A stretch of 64,000 bases of DNA from an uncultured Clostridia bacterium (GTDB lineage Bacteria > Bacillota > Clostridia > Christensenellales > UBA1242): NCBI GenBank assembly GCA_934747255.1, contig CAKVGH010000003.1, positions 1-64,000 on the forward strand. The letters are read 5' to 3'. Positions 53,468 to 60,524 of the stretch are shown one piece after another. Every line of letters starts with the position of its first letter. Within the stretch, counting starts at the first letter, position 1. The notes beneath the pieces are model-generated. The model made no database searches and had not been told where the DNA came from. It saw nothing but the letters and a program-made list of their open reading frames with translations. The translations under genes were made by a program, and so were the position numbers.

Positions 53468-54028
53468 ATGGATTGGGAGTTAATAGTCGGTTTATGCGTT
53501 TTAGCATTATTTATCGGGCTTGGAATATATCTTGGAATTAAATTAAAAAAGAAAGTTGATAACAACTATAAAAAGGAAATTGATTTTAGTAAGATTGACG
53601 GCAAAAGTCAACTTGTAAAACACATTCCATATTTATGGCCAAAAGAAGTTGAATTTTTTGATATGTACTGCAAACTTTTACCAAAAGAGTTTTTGATGGT
53701 TCCAAAAGTTGGTGTGGACAAAATTGTTAAGCCACATGGCAGTTTGCTAATGTATAACGCAATCAAAACAAAGTATGTAGATTTTTGTATTTTTAAGCGT
53801 TCTGATATGGAACCAGTACTTGTAATAGATTGTTTTTATCCTAGCATTACAGATAGCACAATGAAGATTATGGATAAGGCAGTTGTTAAGGCTTTGGAAG
53901 CAGTTAATATTCCTGTTTTGCAATATGAAATTCTTGATATACCTTACGACAAAGATGCTGTTATTCAAAGATTTTACGATGCACTTGACCCAGTATCACT
54001 TGCTCAACTTAAAAAATCTAATCACTAA
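53468..54028 (+). CDS. Membrane-tethered DUF2726-like protein
   Basis: 186 residues. One N-terminal membrane helix (about 5-25, LIVGLCVLALFIGLGIYLGI), then a domain reading EVEFFDMYCKLLP...VPKVGVDKIVKP...VDFCIFKRSDMEPVLVIDCF...IMDKAVVKALEAVNIPVLQY. This is the DUF2726 pattern (nuclease-like fold, E-x-FF, VDF, DKAVVKALEAxxIPVL). The usual IELD acidic pair is IDCF here, so nuclease activity is doubtful. AAGGAGA precedes the ATG. Confidence 0.7.
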   Translation: MDWELIVGLCVLALFIGLGIYLGIKLKKKVDNNYKKEIDFSKIDGKSQLVKHIPYLWPKEVEFFDMYCKLLPKEFLMVPKVGVDKIVKPHGSLLMYNAIKTKYVDFCIFKRSDMEPVLVIDCFYPSITDSTMKIMDKAVVKALEAVNIPVLQYEILDIPYDKDAVIQRFYDALDPVSLAQLKKSNH

Positions 54029-54111
54029 AAAAATTTTATTTTAGTTATAGTAGAATATAAGTTGATATAATGTTGCAATGAATATAAAATTTACTAAAAG
54101 TATTATTAAAT

Positions 54112-54137
54112 AAAACCGCCTTCAAGGTGGTTTTTTG
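54112..54137 (+). terminator. Terminator of the DUF2726-like gene
   Basis: AAACCGCC / GGTGGTTT stem (one G:U) with T6. Confidence 0.82.
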
Positions 54138-54301
54138 TTGCTAAAATTTAGGTGATAATTTACATAAACTATCTTAATTATTAGTATTATATTATAAAAT
54201 CAATATACTAAAATTTGACTTTATTATTATACATACAATAATAAAACATAATGATTGACAGAGCATCATAAATTACTTATAATAATAAGTAGGAGGGGAA
54301 A

Positions 54302-54928
54302 ATGGAAGAAAATAAAATTGTAGAAGAACCAGTTGAAAACAATGTTCAACCAGAAGTTGTTGAAACTCCACAAGTAGAAGGTGTGAAAGTGGAAACAGTG
54401 GCACAAGAACGCGTTCCAAATGCAATGAATCAAAATATTGTTAGATTAACAAAAAATATGTTTGTTTTTTCAGTATTTATTCTATGTATAATGGCAATAA
54501 GACTAATTAGTGGACTTTCATCAATCGCAGATGTAGGCGAATTGTTAGGTTCTGGCAATAGTCAATTAAAAATGATTGGTAAAATTGATATTGTCGAAGT
54601 TGTATTTATGGCTCTTAACCTTGCTATGGCTATTGTTAGCTTTTTAATGACAAACAATTGGAAAAACAGTGTTTTGAAAGAAAATTATACAATGAAGCAA
54701 TATAACAATCTAAAAATAGTAAACATAATTATGAGCATATTATTTACTGTGTTTACAGTATTTGAAGTTGTAGCAGTTGTGTTAGTTATTAAAGCAATTA
54801 ACGAATTGGGCATCGAATTTAATATGATGACATCAGTTATGTCTATTGTTTGGACAGCACTTTATGCAACAATGGCTTGGCTTGTATATGTTTATCAAAC
54901 AAAAATCAACAAAGAACTTAAATACTAA
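54302..54928 (+). CDS. Four-helix membrane protein with acidic N-terminus
   Basis: 208 residues. About 45 acidic, Val/Glu/Pro-rich N-terminal residues precede four predicted membrane segments (about 51-72, 95-117, 138-162, 174-196) and a short basic tail. AGGAGGGG lies 4 bases before the ATG. Own terminator. No family recognised. Confidence 0.7.
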   Translation: MEENKIVEEPVENNVQPEVVETPQVEGVKVETVAQERVPNAMNQNIVRLTKNMFVFSVFILCIMAIRLISGLSSIADVGELLGSGNSQLKMIGKIDIVEVVFMALNLAMAIVSFLMTNNWKNSVLKENYTMKQYNNLKIVNIIMSILFTVFTVFEVVAVVLVIKAINELGIEFNMMTSVMSIVWTALYATMAWLVYVYQTKINKELKY

Positions 54929-54933
54929 AAAAT

Positions 54934-54978
54934 TAAAACTAGCAAAAGTAGCCTAAAACTCTTATGCTAGTTTTTTTA
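54934..54978 (+). terminator. Terminator of the four-helix protein gene
   Basis: AAACTAGCA / TGCTAGTTT stem with T7. Confidence 0.82.
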
Positions 54979-55292
54979 TGGATATTATCTTTCTTCATAC
55001 TTATTTGGTGAGGGTTGGAGCATATTGGCAATCATAATTTTGTTATTACTTTTTACTGAATTAAAGTTTGTGAATTATATCTATATAAAATTAAACCTTG
55101 TAAATTAAATTTGTATGATTTATAGTTTTTTTATTGGCAGTTAATATAAGATACCATATAGTAAAATACTTTTGGTTTAACCTATTTAATATTTATTAGT
55201 CATTAAGTTTAGCGGAAACAAGTATGAAATCTTTTTTAGATGTCAAATAATGTTGTTAAGACAAATTACTTAACAAATTATGAAAAAATAGT
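54979..55292. other. Gene-free A+T-rich region upstream of secG
   Basis: No frame, RNA or hairpin of note seen. Confidence 0.4.
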
Positions 55293-55320
55293 TTGTAAAT
55301 AATTTTTTCTATGATATAAT
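55293..55320 (+). promoter_or_regulatory. Sigma-A promoter of the secG-rnr-smpB region
   Basis: TTGTAA (55293), 16-base spacer, TATAAT (55315). Confidence 0.65.
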
Positions 55321-55344
55321 ACAATGTAAAAAATCGAGGTATTT

Positions 55345-55659
55345 ATGTTTAATTTTAACAGTCTTATGGTAGCAGATTGGATTACAAAAAGTTTTCCAAT
55401 CATTAGAATAGTTTTAATGGCTATTATTTTGCTATGTGCAATCGCAGTTGTTGTTTGCATTATGAGAATGGAAAGCAATCCAGAAGGTGGCAGAAATGCT
55501 ATTACTGGAACAAGCGATAGTTTCTATTCGCAAAATCAATCATCAACCAAAGAAGGAAGATTAAAAAGAATCGTAATTATATGCAGTATTATTATAGTAG
55601 TTACAACATTATTATTCTTCCTAGTATTCTTTAATAAGAATATATATGGCGGTGTTTAA
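55345..55659 (+). CDS. secG: Preprotein translocase subunit SecG
   Basis: 104 residues, two membrane helices (about 17-40 and 74-97) joined by a Ser/Gly-rich loop (GGRNAITGTSDSFYSQNQSS), the SecG layout including the helix-2 charged lead EGRLKRI. Longer than usual (about 75-80). The order secG-rnr-smpB-ssrA is conserved across Bacillota and supports the call. Weak ribosome binding site (CGAGGTATTT). Confidence 0.85.
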   Translation: MFNFNSLMVADWITKSFPIIRIVLMAIILLCAIAVVVCIMRMESNPEGGRNAITGTSDSFYSQNQSSTKEGRLKRIVIICSIIIVVTTLLFFLVFFNKNIYGGV

Positions 55660-55667
55660 GCATTATG

Positions 55668-55695
55668 TAATGGCTCTATAAAGAGCCATTTTTAA
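55668..55695 (+). terminator. Terminator between secG and rnr
   Basis: AATGGCTCT / AGAGCCATT stem with a short U-tract; probably partial read-through into rnr. Confidence 0.7.
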
Positions 55696-55709
55696 TATTA
55701 AGGAGTATT

Positions 55710-57710
55710 ATGAAAAAGAACGAAAAATCGTATTCAAAAATAAAACACGGTGCTAAAAAATCATCAAGGCACAACAATTCAACTCAAACAAAATTGAGTG
55801 ATAAAGATATGGCTAACCTTGTAAAAGGCAAAATTGTCGGTAACAAACAAGGCTATGCTTTTTTAGTGCAAGAAAATCAGCTAGATGATATTTTTATTCC
55901 AGCAAGTGCATTGAATGGTGCGATTAACGATGACGAAGTTTTAGTTAGCGTGTCAAAACAAGAAGAAGGAAAAAGACAGGAAGGCAGAGTAGTCCAAATA
56001 TTAAAACACAATCTTAAAACAATTGTTGGTCAAATTCAAGTTTTTCAAGGTTTTTCGTTTGTTGTACCTGATAACAAAAAAATTTCACGAGATGTTTTTG
56101 TGAGAAAAGACAAAATTAAAAATGCCGTTTATGGTGACAAGGTTGTTGTAAAAATTACAAAATATGACGGCAAAAATTTGGAAGGCGAAGTTATCGAAGT
56201 TTTAGGACCAAACAACGAAAACCCTATAACTGATGTACTTTCAATAGTTAGGGGTTACGAGTTAATCGAAGAATTCCCACAGGAAGTTCTAAACAGTGCA
56301 AAAAAAGTTTCGCAAATGCCTATTCAAGATAAATTGAACGGACGAACAGATTTTAGAAATACACTTTGTATTACCATTGATGGAGATGACAGCAAAGATT
56401 TTGACGATGCTGTAAGTCTTGAAATGGTTGACGGGAATTATCAATTAGGAGTGCACATTGCTGATGTCGGCGAGTATGTGAAACTCGGTAGCGCATTAGA
56501 TAAGGAAGCCTTTAAGCGTGGAACAAGTGTGTATTTTCCAAATCTAGTTTTGCCAATGCTTCCAGAAGAAATTTCTAACGGCTGTTGCTCGCTTGTGGAA
56601 GGCGAAGATAGACTGACTCTTTCGTGCGTAATGACAGTTGATAAATCAGGCAAAGTTTTGAACCATAAAATTTGTGAGAGTGTTATTAAAAGTCGAAATC
56701 GTATGACATACAATAATGTTACAAAGATTTTGGAAGGCGACAAAGAGTTAAATCAAAAGTACTCGCACCTAGTAGATATGCTAAAAAATATGGCTGATTT
56801 GTGCTTGATACTCGAAATAAGACGAAAAGATTGCGGAAGTCTAGATTTTGATATTCCAGAGCCAAAAATTATTGTAGACCCACAAAGTTACGAAATTGTT
56901 GATTTGATTAAACGACCACGCACAATATCGGAGAGAATGATTGAAACTTTTATGGTACTTGCAAATGAAACGGTAGCCGAACATTTTAGGAAACTAAAAA
57001 TTCCGTTTGTATATCGTGTTCACGAAACACCAGATATAGATAAAATTCGTGGATTTAATGATTTTGTTAAACCACTTGGACTATCTTTGACGGAAGAAAA
57101 TGTTGAGCCAAAAGATATTCAAATTTTCTTGTCTAAACTTGAAAATAACCCTATGAAAGATGTCATAAACAGAGTGCTTTTAAGAGCAATGCAAAAGGCA
57201 AAATATTCGCCAGATTGTTTGGGACATTTTGGTCTAGCATTAACATATTATTGCCATTTTACCAGCCCTATTAGGCGTTACCCCGATTTGACCATTCATA
57301 GAATAATTAAGCAATTTTTACGCAAACAACTAGATGAAAATGAACTTAAAAAATTAAAACGCTTTGTGATTGAAAGCTCTAACCAGAGTAGTACAACAGA
57401 AGTATCTGCCGAAAAGGCTGAAAGAGATGTTGATGATTACTTTAAGGCTAGATTTATGAAAGACAAGATTGGACAAATTTATGACGGTGTGATTAGTGGG
57501 GTTATGAGTTTTGGAGTTTTTGTGGAACTTGATAACACAGTTGAAGGTTTTACGGCTGTGGAAAATTTAACTGGTACTGGCTACAATTACAACGAAAAAC
57601 AATTAGTTTTGTCTAATGGTTTTACATCATATAAACTTGGCGGAAAGGTAAAAGTTAAGGTTAAAAGTGTTAATCTCGCCGAGCGTAGAGTCAATTTTGA
57701 AATTTTATAA
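55710..57710 (+). CDS. rnr: Ribonuclease R
   Basis: 3'-5' exoribonuclease able to degrade structured RNA; partner of tmRNA in trans-translation. Cold-shock/OB domains at about 36-160, RNB catalytic domain with TIDGDDSKDFDDAVSLE (222-238) supplying the metal-binding aspartates, HFTSPIRRYPDLTIHR, and a C-terminal S1 domain (about 585-664). 666 residues. AAGGAG precedes the ATG. Confidence 0.96.
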   Translation: MKKNEKSYSKIKHGAKKSSRHNNSTQTKLSDKDMANLVKGKIVGNKQGYAFLVQENQLDDIFIPASALNGAINDDEVLVSVSKQEEGKRQEGRVVQILKHNLKTIVGQIQVFQGFSFVVPDNKKISRDVFVRKDKIKNAVYGDKVVVKITKYDGKNLEGEVIEVLGPNNENPITDVLSIVRGYELIEEFPQEVLNSAKKVSQMPIQDKLNGRTDFRNTLCITIDGDDSKDFDDAVSLEMVDGNYQLGVHIADVGEYVKLGSALDKEAFKRGTSVYFPNLVLPMLPEEISNGCCSLVEGEDRLTLSCVMTVDKSGKVLNHKICESVIKSRNRMTYNNVTKILEGDKELNQKYSHLVDMLKNMADLCLILEIRRKDCGSLDFDIPEPKIIVDPQSYEIVDLIKRPRTISERMIETFMVLANETVAEHFRKLKIPFVYRVHETPDIDKIRGFNDFVKPLGLSLTEENVEPKDIQIFLSKLENNPMKDVINRVLLRAMQKAKYSPDCLGHFGLALTYYCHFTSPIRRYPDLTIHRIIKQFLRKQLDENELKKLKRFVIESSNQSSTTEVSAEKAERDVDDYFKARFMKDKIGQIYDGVISGVMSFGVFVELDNTVEGFTAVENLTGTGYNYNEKQLVLSNGFTSYKLGGKVKVKVKSVNLAERRVNFEIL

Positions 57711-57838
57711 TAATGTGCATTATTTCAAAAAAATATAAAAAAACTATAAAAAATAATAAAAAAACTGAAAAATAACGGCATTTTTCAAAAAAAACATTGA
57801 ATTGCTGTTAAAAATAAACTATAATAAAGGAGTTTACT

Positions 57839-58282
57839 ATGAAATTGATTGTCAATAACAAAAAAGCCTACTTTGAATATTTTATAGAAGATACCTTTGA
57901 AGCAGGAATTGTTTTGCAAGGGGCGGAAGTTAAGTCACTCCGCAACGGCGAAGCAAGTTTGCTTGATAGTTTTGTATTTTTGCGTAATGGCGAAGTGTAC
58001 ATAAAAAATATGTACATAAAACCATACAAGCAAGCATCAGTTTTTAGTCCAGACGAACGCAGGGACAGAAAACTTTTACTTTCTAAAAAGGAAATTCAAA
58101 AGATAGATAGGCAGGTAAAGGAAAAAGGCTTAACCATTGTCCCAACCAAAGTTTACTTTAAGGACAGTTTGGTAAAAGTTGAAATTGCCACTGCTCGTGG
58201 TAAAAAACTTTACGACAAGCGAGAAACAATCAAGCGTAGAGAACAAGATAGAGAAGTTAATAGAAAATTAAAAAACTTCTAA
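57839..58282 (+). CDS. smpB: SsrA-binding protein SmpB
   Basis: 147 residues. NKKAYFEYFIEDTFEAGIVL, QGAEVKSLRNGEASLLDSFV and the C-terminal KKLYDKRETIKRREQDREVN tail that mimics mRNA in the decoding site. AAAGGAG precedes the ATG; tmRNA starts three bases after the stop. Confidence 0.97.
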   Translation: MKLIVNNKKAYFEYFIEDTFEAGIVLQGAEVKSLRNGEASLLDSFVFLRNGEVYIKNMYIKPYKQASVFSPDERRDRKLLLSKKEIQKIDRQVKEKGLTIVPTKVYFKDSLVKVEIATARGKKLYDKRETIKRREQDREVNRKLKNF

Positions 58283-58285
58283 AAT

Positions 58286-58639
58286 GGGGGTGCACAGGTT
58301 TCGACAGATTTGTTAGAACAAAGTTGTAAGCACGTTGTGTGGCTGACCACATTAAAAACAGCAAAAAACTAAACGCAAACACAAATTATGCGTATGCTTG
58401 CTAATTAACAGAATTTAATTTTTAAGCATTGTCTGCTTTACAGTTCCTGCGAGTAAAGTAAGGCATTATATAGCGGGAAAAATAAGTCAAATTTGCTCTC
58501 TGTTTGGCTTATTATTTGGAGAGCAAGTTGTAAATCAATTTTGTTTGTTTTTGATTGCAACTTATTAAAACAAACTAAGCGTGTAGAAAAACTTTGGTCG
58601 CATTTTTGGACGCCGGTTCAATTCCGACCACCTCCACCA
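58286..58639 (+). ncRNA. ssrA: Transfer-messenger RNA (tmRNA)
   Basis: 354 bases, one-piece. 5' end GGGGGTGCACAGGTTTCGAC pairs GGGGGTG with CACCTCC before the 3' ACCA; the tRNA-like half ends GGTTCAATTCCGACC. The resume codon appears to be GCA at 58375, and the reading frame encodes ANTNYAYAC and stops at TAA 58402-58404. With the tRNA-borne Ala the tag would be A-ANTNYAYAC. The last residues differ from the usual (A)LAA. Confidence 0.95.
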
Positions 58640-58644
58640 AGTAA

Positions 58645-58681
58645 AAAAAAGAAAAGTCTTATTGGCTTTTCTTTTTGTTTT
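58645..58681 (+). terminator. ssrA terminator
   Basis: AAGAAAAGTC / GGCTTTTCTT stem (one G:U) with T-rich tail. Confidence 0.78.
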
Positions 58682-58690
58682 CAACAAAAT

Positions 58691-58852
58691 TGAACCTTGC
58701 GGTTCAGTCATATTACTGCGTAATGATATTTTTGCTGATTCAAAAGTGAATGTTCAATTTTATATCATTATGAACAAAGTGAATAATTTCATTGACCGAG
58801 ATGTTCATATCATTGTGAGTGAAACGAATAATATCATTATAATAAATTTTGA
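58691..58852. repeat. Cluster of small palindromes
   Basis: Contains TGAACC-TTGC-GGTTCA (58691-58706), ATTAC-TGC-GTAAT, and repeated AATGATAT / ATATCATT and TGTTCA / TGAACA words in both orientations, so it can fold into several nested hairpins. Resembles the TGATAT-type palindromic repeats seen between genes in gut Clostridia. Not coding. Confidence 0.5.
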
Positions 58853-58954
58853 AAAAAATTGATTTGTTTTATAGTTAAAATATGAAAGAAAATATACTAA
58901 TAGAAAAATTTGCAATCAAAATAATAAATTGATGCGATAATACATTGTTACTAT

Positions 58955-59746
58955 TTAGTTTAATTTTTCTAAATCATTTGCACGCTTTTGTTTTTCTTTT
59001 TCTAATTCTCCAAGGGCTTTTTTAATGTAAACTAATTTTTGTTTGATTTCTGTGCAAAGCGAGTCATAATCTCTTTCTAATTCTTCCTTGGTGACATCTT
59101 CTCGTATAATCTTAAATGCTCGTGGGTATTTTTTATAAAGGTCGTTAATATTATCTTTGTTTATTGAATACCACGAAAAGAAGTCGTTTGGAAGTTTATT
59201 GCTGTTTAATGGGTTTTTAGACAATTCTAGATGGGTTTTGTATGCCATATTTGAATCAACTTCAGAGCCATAAGGGGAAACACCTAAAACTATAATCTTA
59301 TTTTCTTGTGAAAGTTTACTTAATTCCTTTATTGTGTAAACTCTATTTTCAAATTTTAATGAAGCATCGCATACTATTGTATATAATGCTTTATACCAAG
59401 CTGTCCAATAAGAAAAATCACGGCCACTGCCTTCTTGAACAATCATTGAAGTGAAATCATTAGTTTTTACATCTACTAAAACTATATTGTCAAATGAGTA
59501 ACTATATTTTGCTAGTATTTTATAATCTTCCCAACTATAAAATTTTTTGAAGTACTCCAAAAAAGTTACATCGTCCAAACTTTCAAACTCGTCAATTAAA
59601 CGCTTAAACTGATTCTTTTCGTCTTTCATTTGTTCAACACAATGAGTTAGGTAATTTGTGTTTGCCTCTTTTATATGATACTTACTTAATGTTAAACTTA
59701 ATGGGGCAAATCTATCTTTTTTATCAAAAAATTTGCTTATTTTCAC
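58955..59746 (-). CDS. Hypothetical protein (263 aa)
   Basis: Soluble, charged protein with a C-terminal coiled-coil-prone segment (VTKEELERDYDSLCTEIKQK and the following ALGELEKEKQKRAND). GTG start at 59746 has AAAGGAG 9 bases upstream; the longer frame to 59800 would contain this ribosome binding site. The middle (NIVLVDVKTNDFTSMIVQEG) looks like a beta-rich core; no family recognised. Confidence 0.65.
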   Translation of the reverse strand: MKISKFFDKKDRFAPLSLTLSKYHIKEANTNYLTHCVEQMKDEKNQFKRLIDEFESLDDVTFLEYFKKFYSWEDYKILAKYSYSFDNIVLVDVKTNDFTSMIVQEGSGRDFSYWTAWYKALYTIVCDASLKFENRVYTIKELSKLSQENKIIVLGVSPYGSEVDSNMAYKTHLELSKNPLNSNKLPNDFFSWYSINKDNINDLYKKYPRAFKIIREDVTKEELERDYDSLCTEIKQKLVYIKKALGELEKEKQKRANDLEKLN

Positions 59747-59902
59747 AATAATAATCTCCTTTTTATGACTAATTGTAACATACAACTTTTTTATTGTCAA
59801 GACTGGGTTTTAACGACCTTTTTTAGTGACGCATATAAAAATTTGACTAAATTTTAGAAAAATATTTTTTAATATTTGTTTTTTATAAGAAAGTAAAAAA
59901 AG

Positions 59903-60376
59903 TCAATTTATAATTTTCAAAAACCGTATTTTTACAGGATAAAAAGCACTAATTGGCTTGTTAAGTGCGTCCAAAGTGTGACAAGTTATAAAAATGTTAT
60001 CATAGTCTTTATTATCAGCAATTTTAGTAATTATTGCGGTGTGATGATAGTTTGATTGCGATTGAGATAATTGTATCAAATCTCCGCCTTCAACATCTTC
60101 AATGCTAACGCTTTTTGCTTGTGGAAAGTTTTGGTTTTTGTTTGTAATAAGATAATTGTAAAACTCGTTTACGCCAGTCCACGATGGCGAACGACTGTTG
60201 AGAGAAGAAAAAAACCATTTTTGATAGTGCATAGAAAAACCGCCGTAAAAAAGACATTGAGAAATAAAATTGGTGCAATCGCCACCTAAATTCTCAAAAT
60301 CATAAAAAAGGGGATTTCGTTTATTCCACCATTCAGTAGCATACTTTATGGCTAAATCTCGGTTATATATCTGCAT
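59903..60376 (-). CDS. Amidase-domain (Amidase_6 type) protein
   Basis: 157 residues. MQIYNRDLAIKYATEWWNKR then GGDCTNFISQCLFYGG with the nucleophile Cys34 and the candidate catalytic His111/112 in NYHHTAIIT; this is the putative amidase family found in Bacillota (YNRxxAxxYA...GDCTNFxSQ). Family members are often secreted, but this one has no signal peptide. ATG 60376 is preferred over the TTG at 60415; no Shine-Dalgarno sequence is present. Divergent from the transglutaminase-like gene. Confidence 0.82.
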   Translation of the reverse strand: MQIYNRDLAIKYATEWWNKRNPLFYDFENLGGDCTNFISQCLFYGGFSMHYQKWFFSSLNSRSPSWTGVNEFYNYLITNKNQNFPQAKSVSIEDVEGGDLIQLSQSQSNYHHTAIITKIADNKDYDNIFITCHTLDALNKPISAFYPVKIRFLKIIN

Positions 60377-60470
60377 ACTAATTGTTATGAGAAATTTTTT
60401 TATTTTGTTTGACAAAGTTTTTGTTTGATAAAAAAATCAAAAATTAAGACAAATTTTTTGCAATTAGGTG

Positions 60471-60499
60471 TTGATTTTTAACATAGTTTATGATAAAAT
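60471..60499 (+). promoter_or_regulatory. Promoter of the transglutaminase-like protein gene
   Basis: TTGATT (60471), 17-base spacer, TAAAAT (60494). Confidence 0.65.
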
Positions 60500-60524
60500 T
60501 CTTCGGTAAAAAAAGGAGATAAAA

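Noticed and set aside
58493..58862. Open frames within and just after the tmRNA
   Set aside because: They lie on the tRNA-like half and terminator of ssrA and on the palindrome cluster; no ribosome binding sites.
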